From Devosia sp. (lineage in GTDB: Bacteria > Pseudomonadota > Alphaproteobacteria > Rhizobiales > Devosiaceae), in NCBI GenBank assembly GCA_016713105.1, contig JADJPS010000017.1, positions 372,001-436,000 on the forward strand: a stretch of DNA of 64,000 nt. The letters run 5' to 3'. Below the pieces are notes generated by a model. That model was not told the origin of the DNA and searched no databases. It saw nothing but the letters and a program-made list of their open reading frames with translations. This document shows, one piece after another, positions 25,508 to 34,366 of the stretch (its first letter is position 1; every line of letters starts with the position of its first letter). Position numbers and translations under genes: made by a program.

Positions 25508-25528
25508 CAGCGCCTGCGGCCCGCTTTT

Positions 25529-25552
25529 CCTTCTCCCGCAAGGGAAGAAGGG
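25529..25552. repeat. Intergenic palindrome, copy 3
   Basis: CCTTCTCCC-GCAA-GGGAAGAAGG is an imperfect stem with a GCAA loop. It lies between the convergent SH3-domain and irr genes. Confidence 0.45.
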
Positions 25553-25609
25553 AGACGCCCGCACAGGCATCGAGCACGCTCAATCACGCATGGCGATCGA
25601 TGTCGCCCT

Positions 25610-26071
25610 TCAGCGGGCCTTCTTCACGCGCACGACCACGTCGACATGGGTGATGCTCATGCCGCGCGGCGGCTCGGGCAGGTTCTGGATGACGATCGAG
25701 GAGGCCGGGATATCGACCACGCGCTGCTCGTCCTCGATGTAGAAGTGGTGGTGGTCCGACGTGTCGGTGTCGAAATAGGACCGCGAGGCATCGATTGCCA
25801 CCTCGCGCAGCAGGCCTGCCTCGCGGAACTGGTGCAGGCTGTTGTAGATGGTGGCCAACGACACGTTGACACGTGCGGCCGCGGCCTCGTCGTGCAGCTG
25901 CTCGGCACTCACGTGTCGGTGCTGGCCGGCAAACAGCAGTTCTGCGAGAGCCACGCGCTGCCGCGTCGGCCTCAGTCCGGCCATGCGCAGCACGGCCGTC
26001 AGGCACGGCCGGCGCGACGGAACGGGGCGGGGCATCAGGCTGCGGTCGGGCATATGATCCTTGTCGATCAT
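25610..26071 (-). CDS. irr: Iron response regulator Irr (Fur family)
   Basis: 153-residue Fur-superfamily regulator of iron and heme metabolism in Hyphomicrobiales. The winged helix shows AGLRPTRQRVALAELLF and VSLATIYNSLHQFREAGLL (residues 30-88). The His-rich DHHHFYIEDE is the site implicated in heme binding in Irr. No C-terminal Cys pairs for structural zinc are seen, as expected for Irr. Divergent from fabA-fabB: irr-fabA-fabB is a conserved order that supports the name. Several internal Met codons leave the exact start open. An Irr-type operator is present before nfuA in this window. Confidence 0.93.
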   Translation of the reverse strand: MIDKDHMPDRSLMPRPVPSRRPCLTAVLRMAGLRPTRQRVALAELLFAGQHRHVSAEQLHDEAAAARVNVSLATIYNSLHQFREAGLLREVAIDASRSYFDTDTSDHHHFYIEDEQRVVDIPASSIVIQNLPEPPRGMSITHVDVVVRVKKAR

Positions 26072-26232
26072 GGGACTTGATCGCGAACTTATAGCTTTGC
26101 CTCAGCGGCGGCACAAGCGGCGGAAGGCCGCAACAGGCAAGGAAGCTCGGGACGACCGCGGTGGCCCGCTTGACCCTCCACCCCCCAACCCCTAGTAACG
26201 GGACCAAACATCCGATCGGAGAGCCCCGGCCA

Positions 26233-26736
26233 ATGGCGGAGCGCAAGAACGCATACGGCTATGACGACCTGATCCTGAGCGGCAAGGGCGAACTGTTCGG
26301 CCCCGGCTATGCCCAGCTGCCCTCCCCGCCGATGCTGATGTTCGATCGGATCACGGAGGTCGACAATACCGGCGGGGCCCATGGCAAGGGGCTGGTGCGG
26401 GCCGAACTCGACGTCAGGCCGGACCTGTGGTTCTTCCACTGTCACTTCATCGGCGACCCGGTAATGCCGGGGTGCCTCGGTCTGGACGCGCTGTGGCAGA
26501 TGCTGGGCTTCTTCCTGTGCTGGGACGGCTCGCCGGGCAAGGGCCGGGCGCTCGGCTGCGGCGAGGTGAAGTTCTCCGGCCAGGTGACCAATGACGTCAA
26601 GCTCGTGGAATATGGCATCGACCTCAAGCGGGTGATGAAGTCCAGGCTGGCGTTCGGCATTGCCGACGGCTGGATGAAGGCCGACGGCAAGGTGATCTAC
26701 GAGGCCGCCGGCCTGCGGGTCGGCCTGTTCAAGTAA
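26233..26736 (+). CDS. fabA: 3-hydroxydecanoyl-ACP dehydratase/isomerase
   Basis: Bifunctional enzyme that makes the cis-3-decenoyl-ACP branch point of unsaturated fatty acid synthesis. 167 residues. The active-site motif CHFIGDPVMPGCLGLDALWQM is given in part; the catalytic residues are His71 and Asp85. Hot-dog fold. The ATG at 26233 gives the canonical MAERKNAYGYDDLILSGKGE start. fabB follows after 46 bases in the same operon. Confidence 0.97.
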   Translation: MAERKNAYGYDDLILSGKGELFGPGYAQLPSPPMLMFDRITEVDNTGGAHGKGLVRAELDVRPDLWFFHCHFIGDPVMPGCLGLDALWQMLGFFLCWDGSPGKGRALGCGEVKFSGQVTNDVKLVEYGIDLKRVMKSRLAFGIADGWMKADGKVIYEAAGLRVGLFK

Positions 26737-26782
26737 GTCCGAGACTCGGCCCAACGGCCGATCTCCCTGCCCAGGAGGCACA

Positions 26783-28006
26783 ATGAGACGCGTTGTCGTG
26801 ACCGGCATGGGGATCGTGTCCTCGATCGGGAACAACCTCGACGAGGTGCTGGTCAGCCTGCGCGAAGCGCGGCCGGGCATCGTCTTTGCCCAGGAATATG
26901 CCGATCTGAACTTCCGCTGCCAGGTGCACGGTGCGCCCAAGCTGGATCCGTTCGAGGTGCTCGACCGGCGCACCACCCGCTTCATGGGCAAGGGCGCCGC
27001 CTGGAACTACATCGCCATGCAGGAAGCCATCGCCATGGCGGGCCTCGAAGAGCACGACATCAAGAACCCGCGCACCGGCATCATCATGGGCTCGGGCGGT
27101 CCGTCGACCCGCACCGTGGTGGAAGCGGCCGACATCACCCGCGAGCGCGGACCCAAGCGCATCGGGCCGCTCGCCGTGCCCAAGGCGATGAGTTCGACCG
27201 CCTCGGCAACGCTGGCAACGCCGTTCGGCATCAAGGGCGTCAACTATTCGATCACCTCGGCCTGCGCCACCAGCAAGCACTGCATCGGCAATGCCTTCGA
27301 GCTGATCCAGTGGGGCAAGCAGGATATCGTGTTTGCCGGCGGACACGAGGATCTGGACTGGTCGCTCAGCGACCTGTTCGACGCCATGGGCGCGATGTCG
27401 ACCGACTTCAATGCGACCCCGGCACAGGCCTCGCGGGCATATGATGCCAGGCGCGACGGCTTCGTCATCGCCGGCGGCGCAGGCGTCATGGTGCTGGAGG
27501 AGCTGGAGCACGCCAAGGCGCGCGGCGCCAATATCCTCGCCGAACTCGTCGGCTACGGCGCCACTTCGGACGGCTACGACATGGTGGCACCATCGGGCGA
27601 AGGCGCCATCCGCTGCATGCAGCAGGCGCTCGAGACGGTCAGGGGCAAGGTCGACTACATCAACCCGCACGCCACCTCGACGCCGATCGGCGACCTCAAG
27701 GAAATGGAAGCGATCCGGGCCGTGTTCGGCACCGGCGACAATTGCCCGCCGATCTCGGCGACGAAGTCGCTCACCGGGCATTCGCTCGGCGCAACCGGCG
27801 TGCAGGAATCGATCTACTGCATTCTGATGATGCGCAACCGGTTCCTGTGCGAAAGCGCCAATATCGAGGAACTGGACCCGGCCTTCGCCGACATGCCGAT
27901 CCTCAGGCAGCGCCGCGACGACGTCGATATCGGCATCGCGCTCTCCAACAGCTTCGGCTTCGGCGGCACCAACGCGACCCTGGTGTTCAAGCACCCGGAC
28001 GCCTGA
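26783..28006 (+). CDS. fabB: 3-oxoacyl-ACP synthase I
   Basis: Condensing enzyme that elongates the unsaturated acyl-ACP made by FabA. 407 residues. The nucleophile is Cys161 in SITSACATSKHCIG; the two catalytic histidines are in NPHATSTPIGD and LTGHSLGATG; the C-terminal FGFGGTNATLVF is conserved. AGGAGG precedes ATG 26783. The enoyl-ACP reductase gene fabI that often follows in this order is absent: a palindromic repeat and the convergent pnp terminator come next. Confidence 0.97.
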   Translation: MRRVVVTGMGIVSSIGNNLDEVLVSLREARPGIVFAQEYADLNFRCQVHGAPKLDPFEVLDRRTTRFMGKGAAWNYIAMQEAIAMAGLEEHDIKNPRTGIIMGSGGPSTRTVVEAADITRERGPKRIGPLAVPKAMSSTASATLATPFGIKGVNYSITSACATSKHCIGNAFELIQWGKQDIVFAGGHEDLDWSLSDLFDAMGAMSTDFNATPAQASRAYDARRDGFVIAGGAGVMVLEELEHAKARGANILAELVGYGATSDGYDMVAPSGEGAIRCMQQALETVRGKVDYINPHATSTPIGDLKEMEAIRAVFGTGDNCPPISATKSLTGHSLGATGVQESIYCILMMRNRFLCESANIEELDPAFADMPILRQRRDDVDIGIALSNSFGFGGTNATLVFKHPDA

Positions 28007-28016
28007 AACGGGCCGC

Positions 28017-28042
28017 CCTCCTCACCTTCTGGGGGGAGGAGG
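28017..28042. repeat. Intergenic palindrome, copy 6
   Basis: CCTCCTC pairs with GAGGAGG around a 12-base loop, directly after fabB. Weaker than copies 2 and 5. Confidence 0.4.
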
Positions 28043-28162
28043 CACCGATCGAGTCCGGGTCTCGATGGCGCCGAGCCACCGGCCGGCAGCCTCGCCTCGA
28101 CCGGGAGGCGCAGATCCGTGCTCGCGATGTCGACCGTGCCGCTTTCGCCGGCCGCAACGAAG

Positions 28163-28188
28163 AAGGCCCGGGATCGCTCCCGGGCCTT
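28163..28188 (-). terminator. Hairpin terminator after pnp
   Basis: AAGGCCCGGGA-TCGC-TCCCGGGCCTT is a perfect 11-bp stem. On the minus strand it is followed by CTTCGTT, a weak T run. It lies 26 bases past the pnp stop and may serve both pnp and fabB. Confidence 0.7.
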
Positions 28189-28213
28189 CGCATGCCTGCG
28201 GCGTCGGATCCAC

Positions 28214-30352
28214 CTACTCGGCGGCGTCCTGGTCCTTGGCGATTTCCTTGCCGGTCGCCTGGTCGACGACCTTCATCGACAGCCGGACCTTGCCGCGCTC
28301 GTCGAAGCCCAGCAGCTTCACCCAGACCTTGTCGCCTTCCTTGACCACGTCGGTGGTCTTGTTGACGCGGGTCTCCGCCAGCTGGCTGATGTGGACGAGG
28401 CCGTCCTTGGCGCCGAAGAAGTTGACGAAGGCGCCGAAATCGGCGGTCTTGACCACGGTGCCCTGGTAGATCGCGCCGACCTCGGCCTCATCGGTGATGC
28501 CCTTGATCCACTTGATGGCGGCTTCGATCGCCTTGCCATCGGAGGACGCGACCTTGATCGTGCCATCGTCCTCGATGTCGATCTTGGCGCCGGTCTTCTC
28601 GACGATCTCGCGGATCACCTTGCCGCCGGTGCCGATCACTTCGCGGATCTTGTCGGTCGGGATGGTGATGGTCTCGATGCGCGGCGCGAACTCGCCGACG
28701 CTGGAGCGCGAGGTGTCGATGGCCTTGGCCATCTCGTCGAGGATGTGCTCGCGACCCGCCTTGGCCTGGCCGAGGGCGACCTTCATGATCTCCTCGGTGA
28801 TGCCGGCGATCTTGATGTCCATCTGCAGGGACGTGACGCCGTCGGCCGTGCCGGCGACCTTGAAGTCCATGTCGCCCAGGTGGTCCTCGTCGCCGAGAAT
28901 GTCGCTGAGCACCGCGAAGCGCTCGCCCTCGAGGATCAGGCCCATGGCGATGCCGGCCACCGGCTTCTTCATCGGCACGCCCGCATCCATCAGCGCCAGG
29001 GAGGTGCCGCACACGGTCGCCATCGAGCTCGAGCCGTTCGACTCGGTGATCTCGGACACCACGCGGATGGTATAGGGGAAGTCCTCCGCCCGCGGGCGGA
29101 TCGGGTTGATGGCGCGCCAGGCGAGCTTGCCGTGGCCGATCTCGCGGCGGCCGGGCGACCCCATGCGGCCGGCTTCGCCGACCGAGTAGGGCGGGAAGTT
29201 GTAGTGCAGCATGAAGTTCACCTTGCCGGTGCCCTCGAGGCTGTCGATGTACTGCTCGTCTTCGCCGGTGCCCAGCGTGGCAACGACGAGGGCCTGGGTT
29301 TCACCGCGGGTGAAGATTGCCGAGCCGTGCGTGCGCGGCAGCACGCCGACTTCCGCAACGATCGGGCGGACGGTCTGCAGATCGCGGCCGTCGATGCGCA
29401 GGCCGGTATCAAGCACGTTCCAGCGGACGATCTTGGCCTGCAGGTTGTGAATGACCTCGCCGAGCGCTTCGCCCGAGACGCTGCCGTCCTCGATGCGGGC
29501 GGCGAAATGCTCCTTGACCTTCTTCTTGGCGGCATCGACCGCGGCGTAGCGCTCGTCCTTCCTGGTGATCTTGTAGGCGGCGCGCAGGTCGGTCTCGGCA
29601 ACCGAAAGGACGTCCTTTTCGAGCGCCGAGTAGTCCGGCGCGGTGAAGTCGCGCGGCTCCTTGGCGGCCAGCTCGGCGAGCTTGATGATCGCGTCGATGA
29701 CCTTCTTGGACGCTTCGTGGCCGAACATCACGGCGCCGAGCATCACGTCTTCGGAGAGCTCCTGGGCTTCCGATTCGACCATCAGCACGGCATCGGCAGT
29801 GCCGGCCATGACCAGGTCGAGCTTGGATTCGGCGCGACGGTCGACGGCGAGATTGAGCACGTACTCGCCATTGACCAGGCCGACGCGCGCGGCCCCGATC
29901 GGGCCCATGAACGGCACGCCCGAAATGGTCAGCGCCGCCGAGGCCGCAACCATCGACAGCACGTCCGGATTGTTCTCCATGTCGTGCTGGAGGACGGTAA
30001 TGACGACCTGCGTCTCGTTCTTGTAGCCATCGGGGAACAGCGGACGGATCGGGCGGTCGATCAGGCGCGAGACCAGCGTCTCGTTCTCGGTCGGGCGGCC
30101 TTCGCGCTTGAAGTAGCCGCCGGGGATCTTGCCGGCCGCGAAGTACTTTTCCTGGTAGTTGACGGTGAGCGGGAAGAAGTCCTGGCCGGGCTTGGCCGTC
30201 TTCGCCGAAACCACGGTGGCGAGAACCACGGTCTCACCGAGGGTGGCGAGCACGGCGCCGTCGGCCTGGCGCGCAATCTTGCCGGTCTCGAGGGTGAGGG
30301 GCTGGCCGCCCCAGTTCAGCTCAACCTTGTGATGGTCGAAATGGATGGTCAT
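28214..30352 (-). CDS. pnp: Polyribonucleotide nucleotidyltransferase (PNPase)
   Basis: Phosphorolytic 3' to 5' exoribonuclease and core of the RNA degradosome. 712 residues, full length. Two RNase PH domains are joined by a helical linker. FKREGRPTENETLVSRLIDRPIRPLFP (in part) and TRGETQALV mark them. The KH domain has IREVIGTGGKVIREI near residue 560, and the C-terminal S1 domain has GAIYQGTVVKTADFGAFV. ATG at 30352 gives the standard start; the open frame continues 64 codons upstream without similarity. It follows rpsO after a 345-base spacer with three hairpins. Confidence 0.98.
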   Translation of the reverse strand: MTIHFDHHKVELNWGGQPLTLETGKIARQADGAVLATLGETVVLATVVSAKTAKPGQDFFPLTVNYQEKYFAAGKIPGGYFKREGRPTENETLVSRLIDRPIRPLFPDGYKNETQVVITVLQHDMENNPDVLSMVAASAALTISGVPFMGPIGAARVGLVNGEYVLNLAVDRRAESKLDLVMAGTADAVLMVESEAQELSEDVMLGAVMFGHEASKKVIDAIIKLAELAAKEPRDFTAPDYSALEKDVLSVAETDLRAAYKITRKDERYAAVDAAKKKVKEHFAARIEDGSVSGEALGEVIHNLQAKIVRWNVLDTGLRIDGRDLQTVRPIVAEVGVLPRTHGSAIFTRGETQALVVATLGTGEDEQYIDSLEGTGKVNFMLHYNFPPYSVGEAGRMGSPGRREIGHGKLAWRAINPIRPRAEDFPYTIRVVSEITESNGSSSMATVCGTSLALMDAGVPMKKPVAGIAMGLILEGERFAVLSDILGDEDHLGDMDFKVAGTADGVTSLQMDIKIAGITEEIMKVALGQAKAGREHILDEMAKAIDTSRSSVGEFAPRIETITIPTDKIREVIGTGGKVIREIVEKTGAKIDIEDDGTIKVASSDGKAIEAAIKWIKGITDEAEVGAIYQGTVVKTADFGAFVNFFGAKDGLVHISQLAETRVNKTTDVVKEGDKVWVKLLGFDERGKVRLSMKVVDQATGKEIAKDQDAAE

Positions 30353-30697
30353 CGTCTCAGCTTTCCATTCTGCCGGAACGAGCAGGAACGCGGGGGGCGT
30401 AGACAAACCCCGCGAACTCGTCCGGTGTGCCAGCGGCGCCCGCACCCCATGTGCAGCGCTCCGCCCAAGAATCGGCACGGGTTCCGCGCTGACGCTCCGC
30501 CCTGTGGCGGATGCGGAACATGGACAAGACGATGAGCCGCTCATGTCCCTGCAGGGGACGCCGTCCGGCGCCGTGAGCGGCCGATGATCTCGCCATGCTC
30601 CGCGTAGGTCTGTCAGCCTACGCCATGGCTCCGCATCCTCGTGGAGCCGGACCGCGAGGCGTACCTCGCCGTCCTGTCGGTATCGCCGGGAAAGGCC
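30353..30697 (-). other. rpsO-pnp spacer with three consecutive hairpins
   Basis: 345 bases without a gene. Just past the rpsO stop (in transcription order) are three stem-loops. The first pairs GCGAGG with CCTCGC around CGTA (30654-30669). The second pairs GGCTCC with GGAGCC (30627-30648). The third pairs GCGTAGG with CCTACGC (30602-30623). None has a T run. In other bacteria this spacer carries the RNase III processing site that controls pnp, so a processing role is a reasonable inference. The remaining part, 30353-30600, holds the pnp leader with no clear promoter. Confidence 0.5.
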
Positions 30698-30966
30698 TTA
30701 GCGGCGCAGGCCCAGGCGTTCGATGAGCGCCTTGTAGCGCGCCTCGTCGATCTTCTTGACATAGTCGAGCAGGCGGCGGCGCGTCGACACCATCTTCAGC
30801 AGCCCGCGGCGGGGTGATTGTCCTTGCCGTGGCTCTTGAAGTGTTCGGTGAGATTGGCGATGCGTTCGCTCAGGATCGCAACCTGGACTTCCGGCGAACC
30901 GGTATCGTCCTTCTTGGTGGCGAAGTCCTTGATGAGCGCGGTCTTGCGCTCGGCAGTGATCGACAT
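30698..30966 (-). pseudogene. rpsO: 30S ribosomal protein S15, one-base deletion (likely sequence error)
   Basis: S15 binds 16S rRNA early in small-subunit assembly. Reading from ATG 30966 gives a normal N-terminus (SITAERKTALIKDFA, then GSPEVQVAILSERI and LTEHFKSHGKDNH). Near 30811-30815 one base is missing (AATCACCCCGCCGCGGG), so the frame hits TGA two codons after a wrong AAGC stretch. The next frame continues as RRGLLKMVSTRRRLLDYV to the correct end LGLRR at 30698. With one base restored the product is the standard 89 residues. It sits before pnp, as in most bacteria. Confidence 0.92.
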
Positions 30967-31095
30967 CGGTCAGGTCCTTTCAAGTGGAGGATCGGGGTCG
31001 CTGCCGCCCGGGATGTCGTCCAGGCGGAGCCGTCGGGCGAGCCGGCTTTGCCTGGCTCGCGCGCTCCTATAGGCGAAAGCACCGCCGGACGCCAG

Positions 31096-32814
31096 CTATT
31101 TGTCCGCTTCGGGCCTGCCGGCCTCGCTGCCGGCATGGGCGGGATCGATGGCGGCGAGCGGCACGACGAACCGCCAGACGAGCATGTCGGCCTCCACCTC
31201 GCGCCGCACCTCGGCTCCCAGCGACCGGCCGACCATGGTCTCCAGCACCGTGGTGCCGAAGCCGCGGCGCGTATTGTCCTGCGCCCGCCCGACGCCGATG
31301 CCGCTCTCGCGCCACTCGAACGCCAGCGCCTCCTCGACCCGCTGCCAGGTGACGTCGAGCCGCCCGCCTTCGCGCGCGAAGGCGCCATACTTGACGGCGT
31401 TGGTGGCCAGTTCGTGCGCCGCCATGCCGAGGATCTGCGCTGCCTGCGCATTGAGCCTGAGGCTCTGCCCGTCGACCACGACGCGCACGCCGTCGACCGG
31501 GCAGAACGGGTCGATCTGGCCGACCAGCAGTTCCCTGAGGTCGACGCCGGCGACGCCGTGGGCCAGCAGCAGGTCGGTCGAGCGGGCGAGGCCGAAGATG
31601 CGCTTCTCGAAGCTCGACACGAACTCCGGCACCGAGTCGGCACCGCGCGCCGTCTGCTTGGCCATGGCCGCGATCACCGTCATCTGGTTCTTGGAGCGAT
31701 GCGCCAGTTCGCGCATCAGGAAGCGCACCTCCGTTTCGGCCGCCTGCCGCCGCCGCGACGCATCGCCGAGCGCGGTGGAGACCGTCTCGATCTCGGCGAT
31801 CGGAAAGGCCCGCGCCTCGACCGGCTGGCCGGCGCCCAGGCGCCTGGCGTCCGCCTCGAGACCGTGCACCGAGCGGCCAATCTGCAACCCGACCCAGTAG
31901 ACCACCAGCACCACCAGCGCCGCCAGCAGCACGCCGCCGGCCAGCAGCGACCAGAACGCATCGGCCAGCGGTCGTGCCACGATGTCGCCGGGCGCCCAGG
32001 CCACCACCGTCCAGTCCGACAGCAGCGAGCGCTGCGCCACCAGCAGCGATGGCTTGTCTCCCACCGTCTCGTGCCGCCAGCCGAAGCTCGAGTCCACAGT
32101 CTGCGCGCCCTCGAGGCGGAACCGATCGCCGGTCTGGCCCGCCCCCGGGGATGCCGCGATGATCAGCCCGGCGCCGTCGAGCAAGGCGACGTTCCATCCG
32201 TCCGGCAACCGGTTGGACAGCAGGACCGGCGCGAGTTGCGTCGCCGCCCGGTTGAACCCGAGGACCACCGGGCCCAGTCGCGTCGCCTCGACCCGCTGCA
32301 GCACGTTGACCACGTATTCCTGCGACACCGCGCCCCGCACCAGATCGGACACTACCGTGCCTTCGCTCGCGAAGGCCTTGCCGCTGGATACGGCATCCGC
32401 CGATTTCCCCTGCACCCCCGGGGCGTAGGGGCGGCGCGTGCTCATCATCGCCTCGAGAGCGCGATTGAGCACGTACACATACGAACCGGTGCCGGCGAGG
32501 GCAGTGCTGACCTGGTCGTGGAACGTCGCCATGTCGCCCGCGATCAGGGCGGGGTTGGTGGTCAGCACCTTGAGCGTCGTCGCATTGGCATTGAGTTCGC
32601 GGTCCACCGCCTGCGCGATCGAGCGCGCCGTGCCGGTGATCAGGGTTTCGACGATGCGTTCCTGGGCCTCGTTATTGCGCTGCAGCAGCACCGCCGAAAA
32701 GACGAAGGCCGGTACCAGCGCCACCAGCGCCAGGACGAACAGGTAGACGGCAATCGGCCGTGCGGCGCGGCGCCGACGCCGGGCGGGTTCGGAGACCCCG
32801 CCACCGTCAGCCAT
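31096..32814 (-). CDS. HWE/HisKA_2-type sensor histidine kinase with periplasmic sensor
   Basis: 572 residues. TM1 is at about 22-44, a periplasmic dCache-like sensor of about 240 residues follows, and TM2 is at about 285-308. A linker leads to the kinase: the H-box is FLMRELAHRSKNQMTVI (phospho-acceptor His), and the N-box AAHELATNAVKYGAFA is typical of HWE/HisKA_2 kinases. FEWRESG carries the W-x-E residues, and the G-box is GFGTTVLE. No response regulator gene is adjacent. It lies between truB and rpsO on the same strand, an unusual place. The signal sensed is unknown; general stress or light are common for the class. Confidence 0.9.
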   Translation of the reverse strand: MADGGGVSEPARRRRRAARPIAVYLFVLALVALVPAFVFSAVLLQRNNEAQERIVETLITGTARSIAQAVDRELNANATTLKVLTTNPALIAGDMATFHDQVSTALAGTGSYVYVLNRALEAMMSTRRPYAPGVQGKSADAVSSGKAFASEGTVVSDLVRGAVSQEYVVNVLQRVEATRLGPVVLGFNRAATQLAPVLLSNRLPDGWNVALLDGAGLIIAASPGAGQTGDRFRLEGAQTVDSSFGWRHETVGDKPSLLVAQRSLLSDWTVVAWAPGDIVARPLADAFWSLLAGGVLLAALVVLVVYWVGLQIGRSVHGLEADARRLGAGQPVEARAFPIAEIETVSTALGDASRRRQAAETEVRFLMRELAHRSKNQMTVIAAMAKQTARGADSVPEFVSSFEKRIFGLARSTDLLLAHGVAGVDLRELLVGQIDPFCPVDGVRVVVDGQSLRLNAQAAQILGMAAHELATNAVKYGAFAREGGRLDVTWQRVEEALAFEWRESGIGVGRAQDNTRRGFGTTVLETMVGRSLGAEVRREVEADMLVWRFVVPLAAIDPAHAGSEAGRPEADK

Positions 32815-32916
32815 CTGAGTGCCCGGCGAACATGAAGTCGGCGCCCCTGGTCAACACGAGACTGCAGGAACGGTGCATCGCAGCGAATGGTTCCGTCGGA
32901 CCCGGAACTTTCCCGC

Positions 32917-33798
32917 TCAGCCGGAAAACACCCGCGACGGCACGAACTGTCCGCGCTCGACCCGTCCCAGCGCCACCGGGGTGCCGCCACTGCTGGCCCA
33001 GGCCGCCTCGATCGCCAGCGGCGCGCCCGCCCCGGTGAGCAGCACCGGATTGCCGAAGCGCAGCGTCGTCGCCTGCGCCGGCGACAGCCGCACCTCGGCA
33101 AGCTCGCCCAGGCCCGCCGCGATCGGCAGCAGCAGGCCATCGCGGTCGGCACTGGCCTCGAGGTCGGCAAGGCTCACCGCATCGCTGTCGTCGAACGGGC
33201 CGACGGCGGCGCGATGCAGCGCCACCACGTGGCCGCATGTTCCCAGCGCCCGCGCCAGGTCGCGCGCCAGGGCCCGCACATACGTGCCCTTCTCGCAGGC
33301 CATCTCGAAGCGGCTTTCGGCCGTGCCGTGTTCAACCAGCACCAGGCGGTCGATGACCACCGGCCGCGGCTCGAGCACCACGCTCTCGCCGGCCCGCGCC
33401 AGGTCGTAGGCCCGTTCGCCGTCGATCTTGATGGCCGAGAAGGCCGGCGGCGTCTGCAGGATCTCGCCGGTGAAGGCCGGCAGCATGGCCATGACCGCCG
33501 CCGCGTCGGGGCGGTAGGAGGAGCGCGCGCTCACCTCTCCCTCGGCATCGTCGGTGGTCGTTTCCTCGCCCCAGCGAATGGTGAAGCGGTAGACCTTCTG
33601 GCCGTCCTGCACCACCGGCACGGTCTTGGTCGCTTCCCCGAGCGCGATCGGCAGAAGGCCCGTCGCCAGCGGATCGAGCGTGCCGGCATGCCCGGCCTTC
33701 CTGGCCCCGAACAGCCAGCGCACTTTGCCCACCGCCTGGGTCGAGGTCATGTCGTAGGGCTTGTCGAGGATCAGCCAGCCCGAGACGTTGCGTTTCAT
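32917..33798 (-). CDS. truB: tRNA pseudouridine(55) synthase TruB
   Basis: Makes pseudouridine 55 in the T-loop of tRNAs. 293 residues. The start SGWLILDKPYDMTSTQAV is family-typical. The catalytic Asp42 is in HAGTLDPLATGLL. Further motifs are GEATKT, TPPAFSAIKIDGERAYDLAR (in part), and CEKGTYVRALARDLA. ATG at 33798 is used; a GTG five codons upstream is possible. It follows rbfA after 115 bases. The usual downstream neighbour rpsO is separated by the histidine kinase. Confidence 0.96.
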   Translation of the reverse strand: MKRNVSGWLILDKPYDMTSTQAVGKVRWLFGARKAGHAGTLDPLATGLLPIALGEATKTVPVVQDGQKVYRFTIRWGEETTTDDAEGEVSARSSYRPDAAAVMAMLPAFTGEILQTPPAFSAIKIDGERAYDLARAGESVVLEPRPVVIDRLVLVEHGTAESRFEMACEKGTYVRALARDLARALGTCGHVVALHRAAVGPFDDSDAVSLADLEASADRDGLLLPIAAGLGELAEVRLSPAQATTLRFGNPVLLTGAGAPLAIEAAWASSGGTPVALGRVERGQFVPSRVFSG

Positions 33799-33913
33799 GT
33801 TCTTCTCGCTCACCGGCCGCACCGCCCTTCGGTTGACCGCCCGCGGGCCGGCCCTCCACGGGGGCGACCGACGCCGGTCAGGGTCCTCGCTGCGCTCGTC
33901 CAGCTGCCGCCGG

Positions 33914-34321
33914 TCACGCGTCGTCCTCGTCCTCGCCGAGGTCGCGCTGGACCCGTTCGGAACGGAGCAGGGCGTCGATCTTGCCGAACTCCTCGAACGT
34001 GTTGTCGACGAAGAAGCGCAGGTCGGGGGGGAACTTGAGGTCGAGCTCGGGGGCAATGCGGCCGCGGATGAAGCGGTGGTGCCGGTTGAGCGCCGCCACC
34101 ACCTCGGCCGAGCCCTCGCCGCCCAGTGGCATCACGTAGGCATTGGCGAGCTTGAGGTCCGGCGTCATGCGCACTTCCGGCACGGTGATCACCTTGCCGG
34201 CCAGCAGCGGGTCCTCGATCTCGCCGCGCGAAAACAGCGCGGCAAGGGCATGGCGCACCAGTTCGCCGACGCGCAGCATGCGCTGGCTGGGGCCGGTGGG
34301 CTTGTGGGTATCGCGTTTCAT
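33914..34321 (-). CDS. rbfA: Ribosome-binding factor A
   Basis: Late 30S assembly and cold-adaptation factor, 135 residues. KH-like fold. Recognisable segments are SQRMLRVGELVRHALA near the N-terminus, VRMTPDLKLANAYVMPLGG, HHRFIRGRIAPELDLKFPPDLRF (in part), and the acidic C-terminal tail GEDEDD. ATG at 34321. In most relatives rbfA directly follows infB; here an ABC exporter and a secreted protein are placed between. Confidence 0.95.
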   Translation of the reverse strand: MKRDTHKPTGPSQRMLRVGELVRHALAALFSRGEIEDPLLAGKVITVPEVRMTPDLKLANAYVMPLGGEGSAEVVAALNRHHRFIRGRIAPELDLKFPPDLRFFVDNTFEEFGKIDALLRSERVQRDLGEDEDDA

Positions 34322-34366
34322 CGGCCCGAGTTAGGCCCTCAGCCGGGTCACGTCAACGCCTGCCGC

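Noticed and set aside
4835..25917. Other CACGTG words (4835, 21846, 25866, 25911) as more parS sites
   Set aside because: Flanks do not match the TGATT/AAACG arms, so they are ordinary six-base palindromes.
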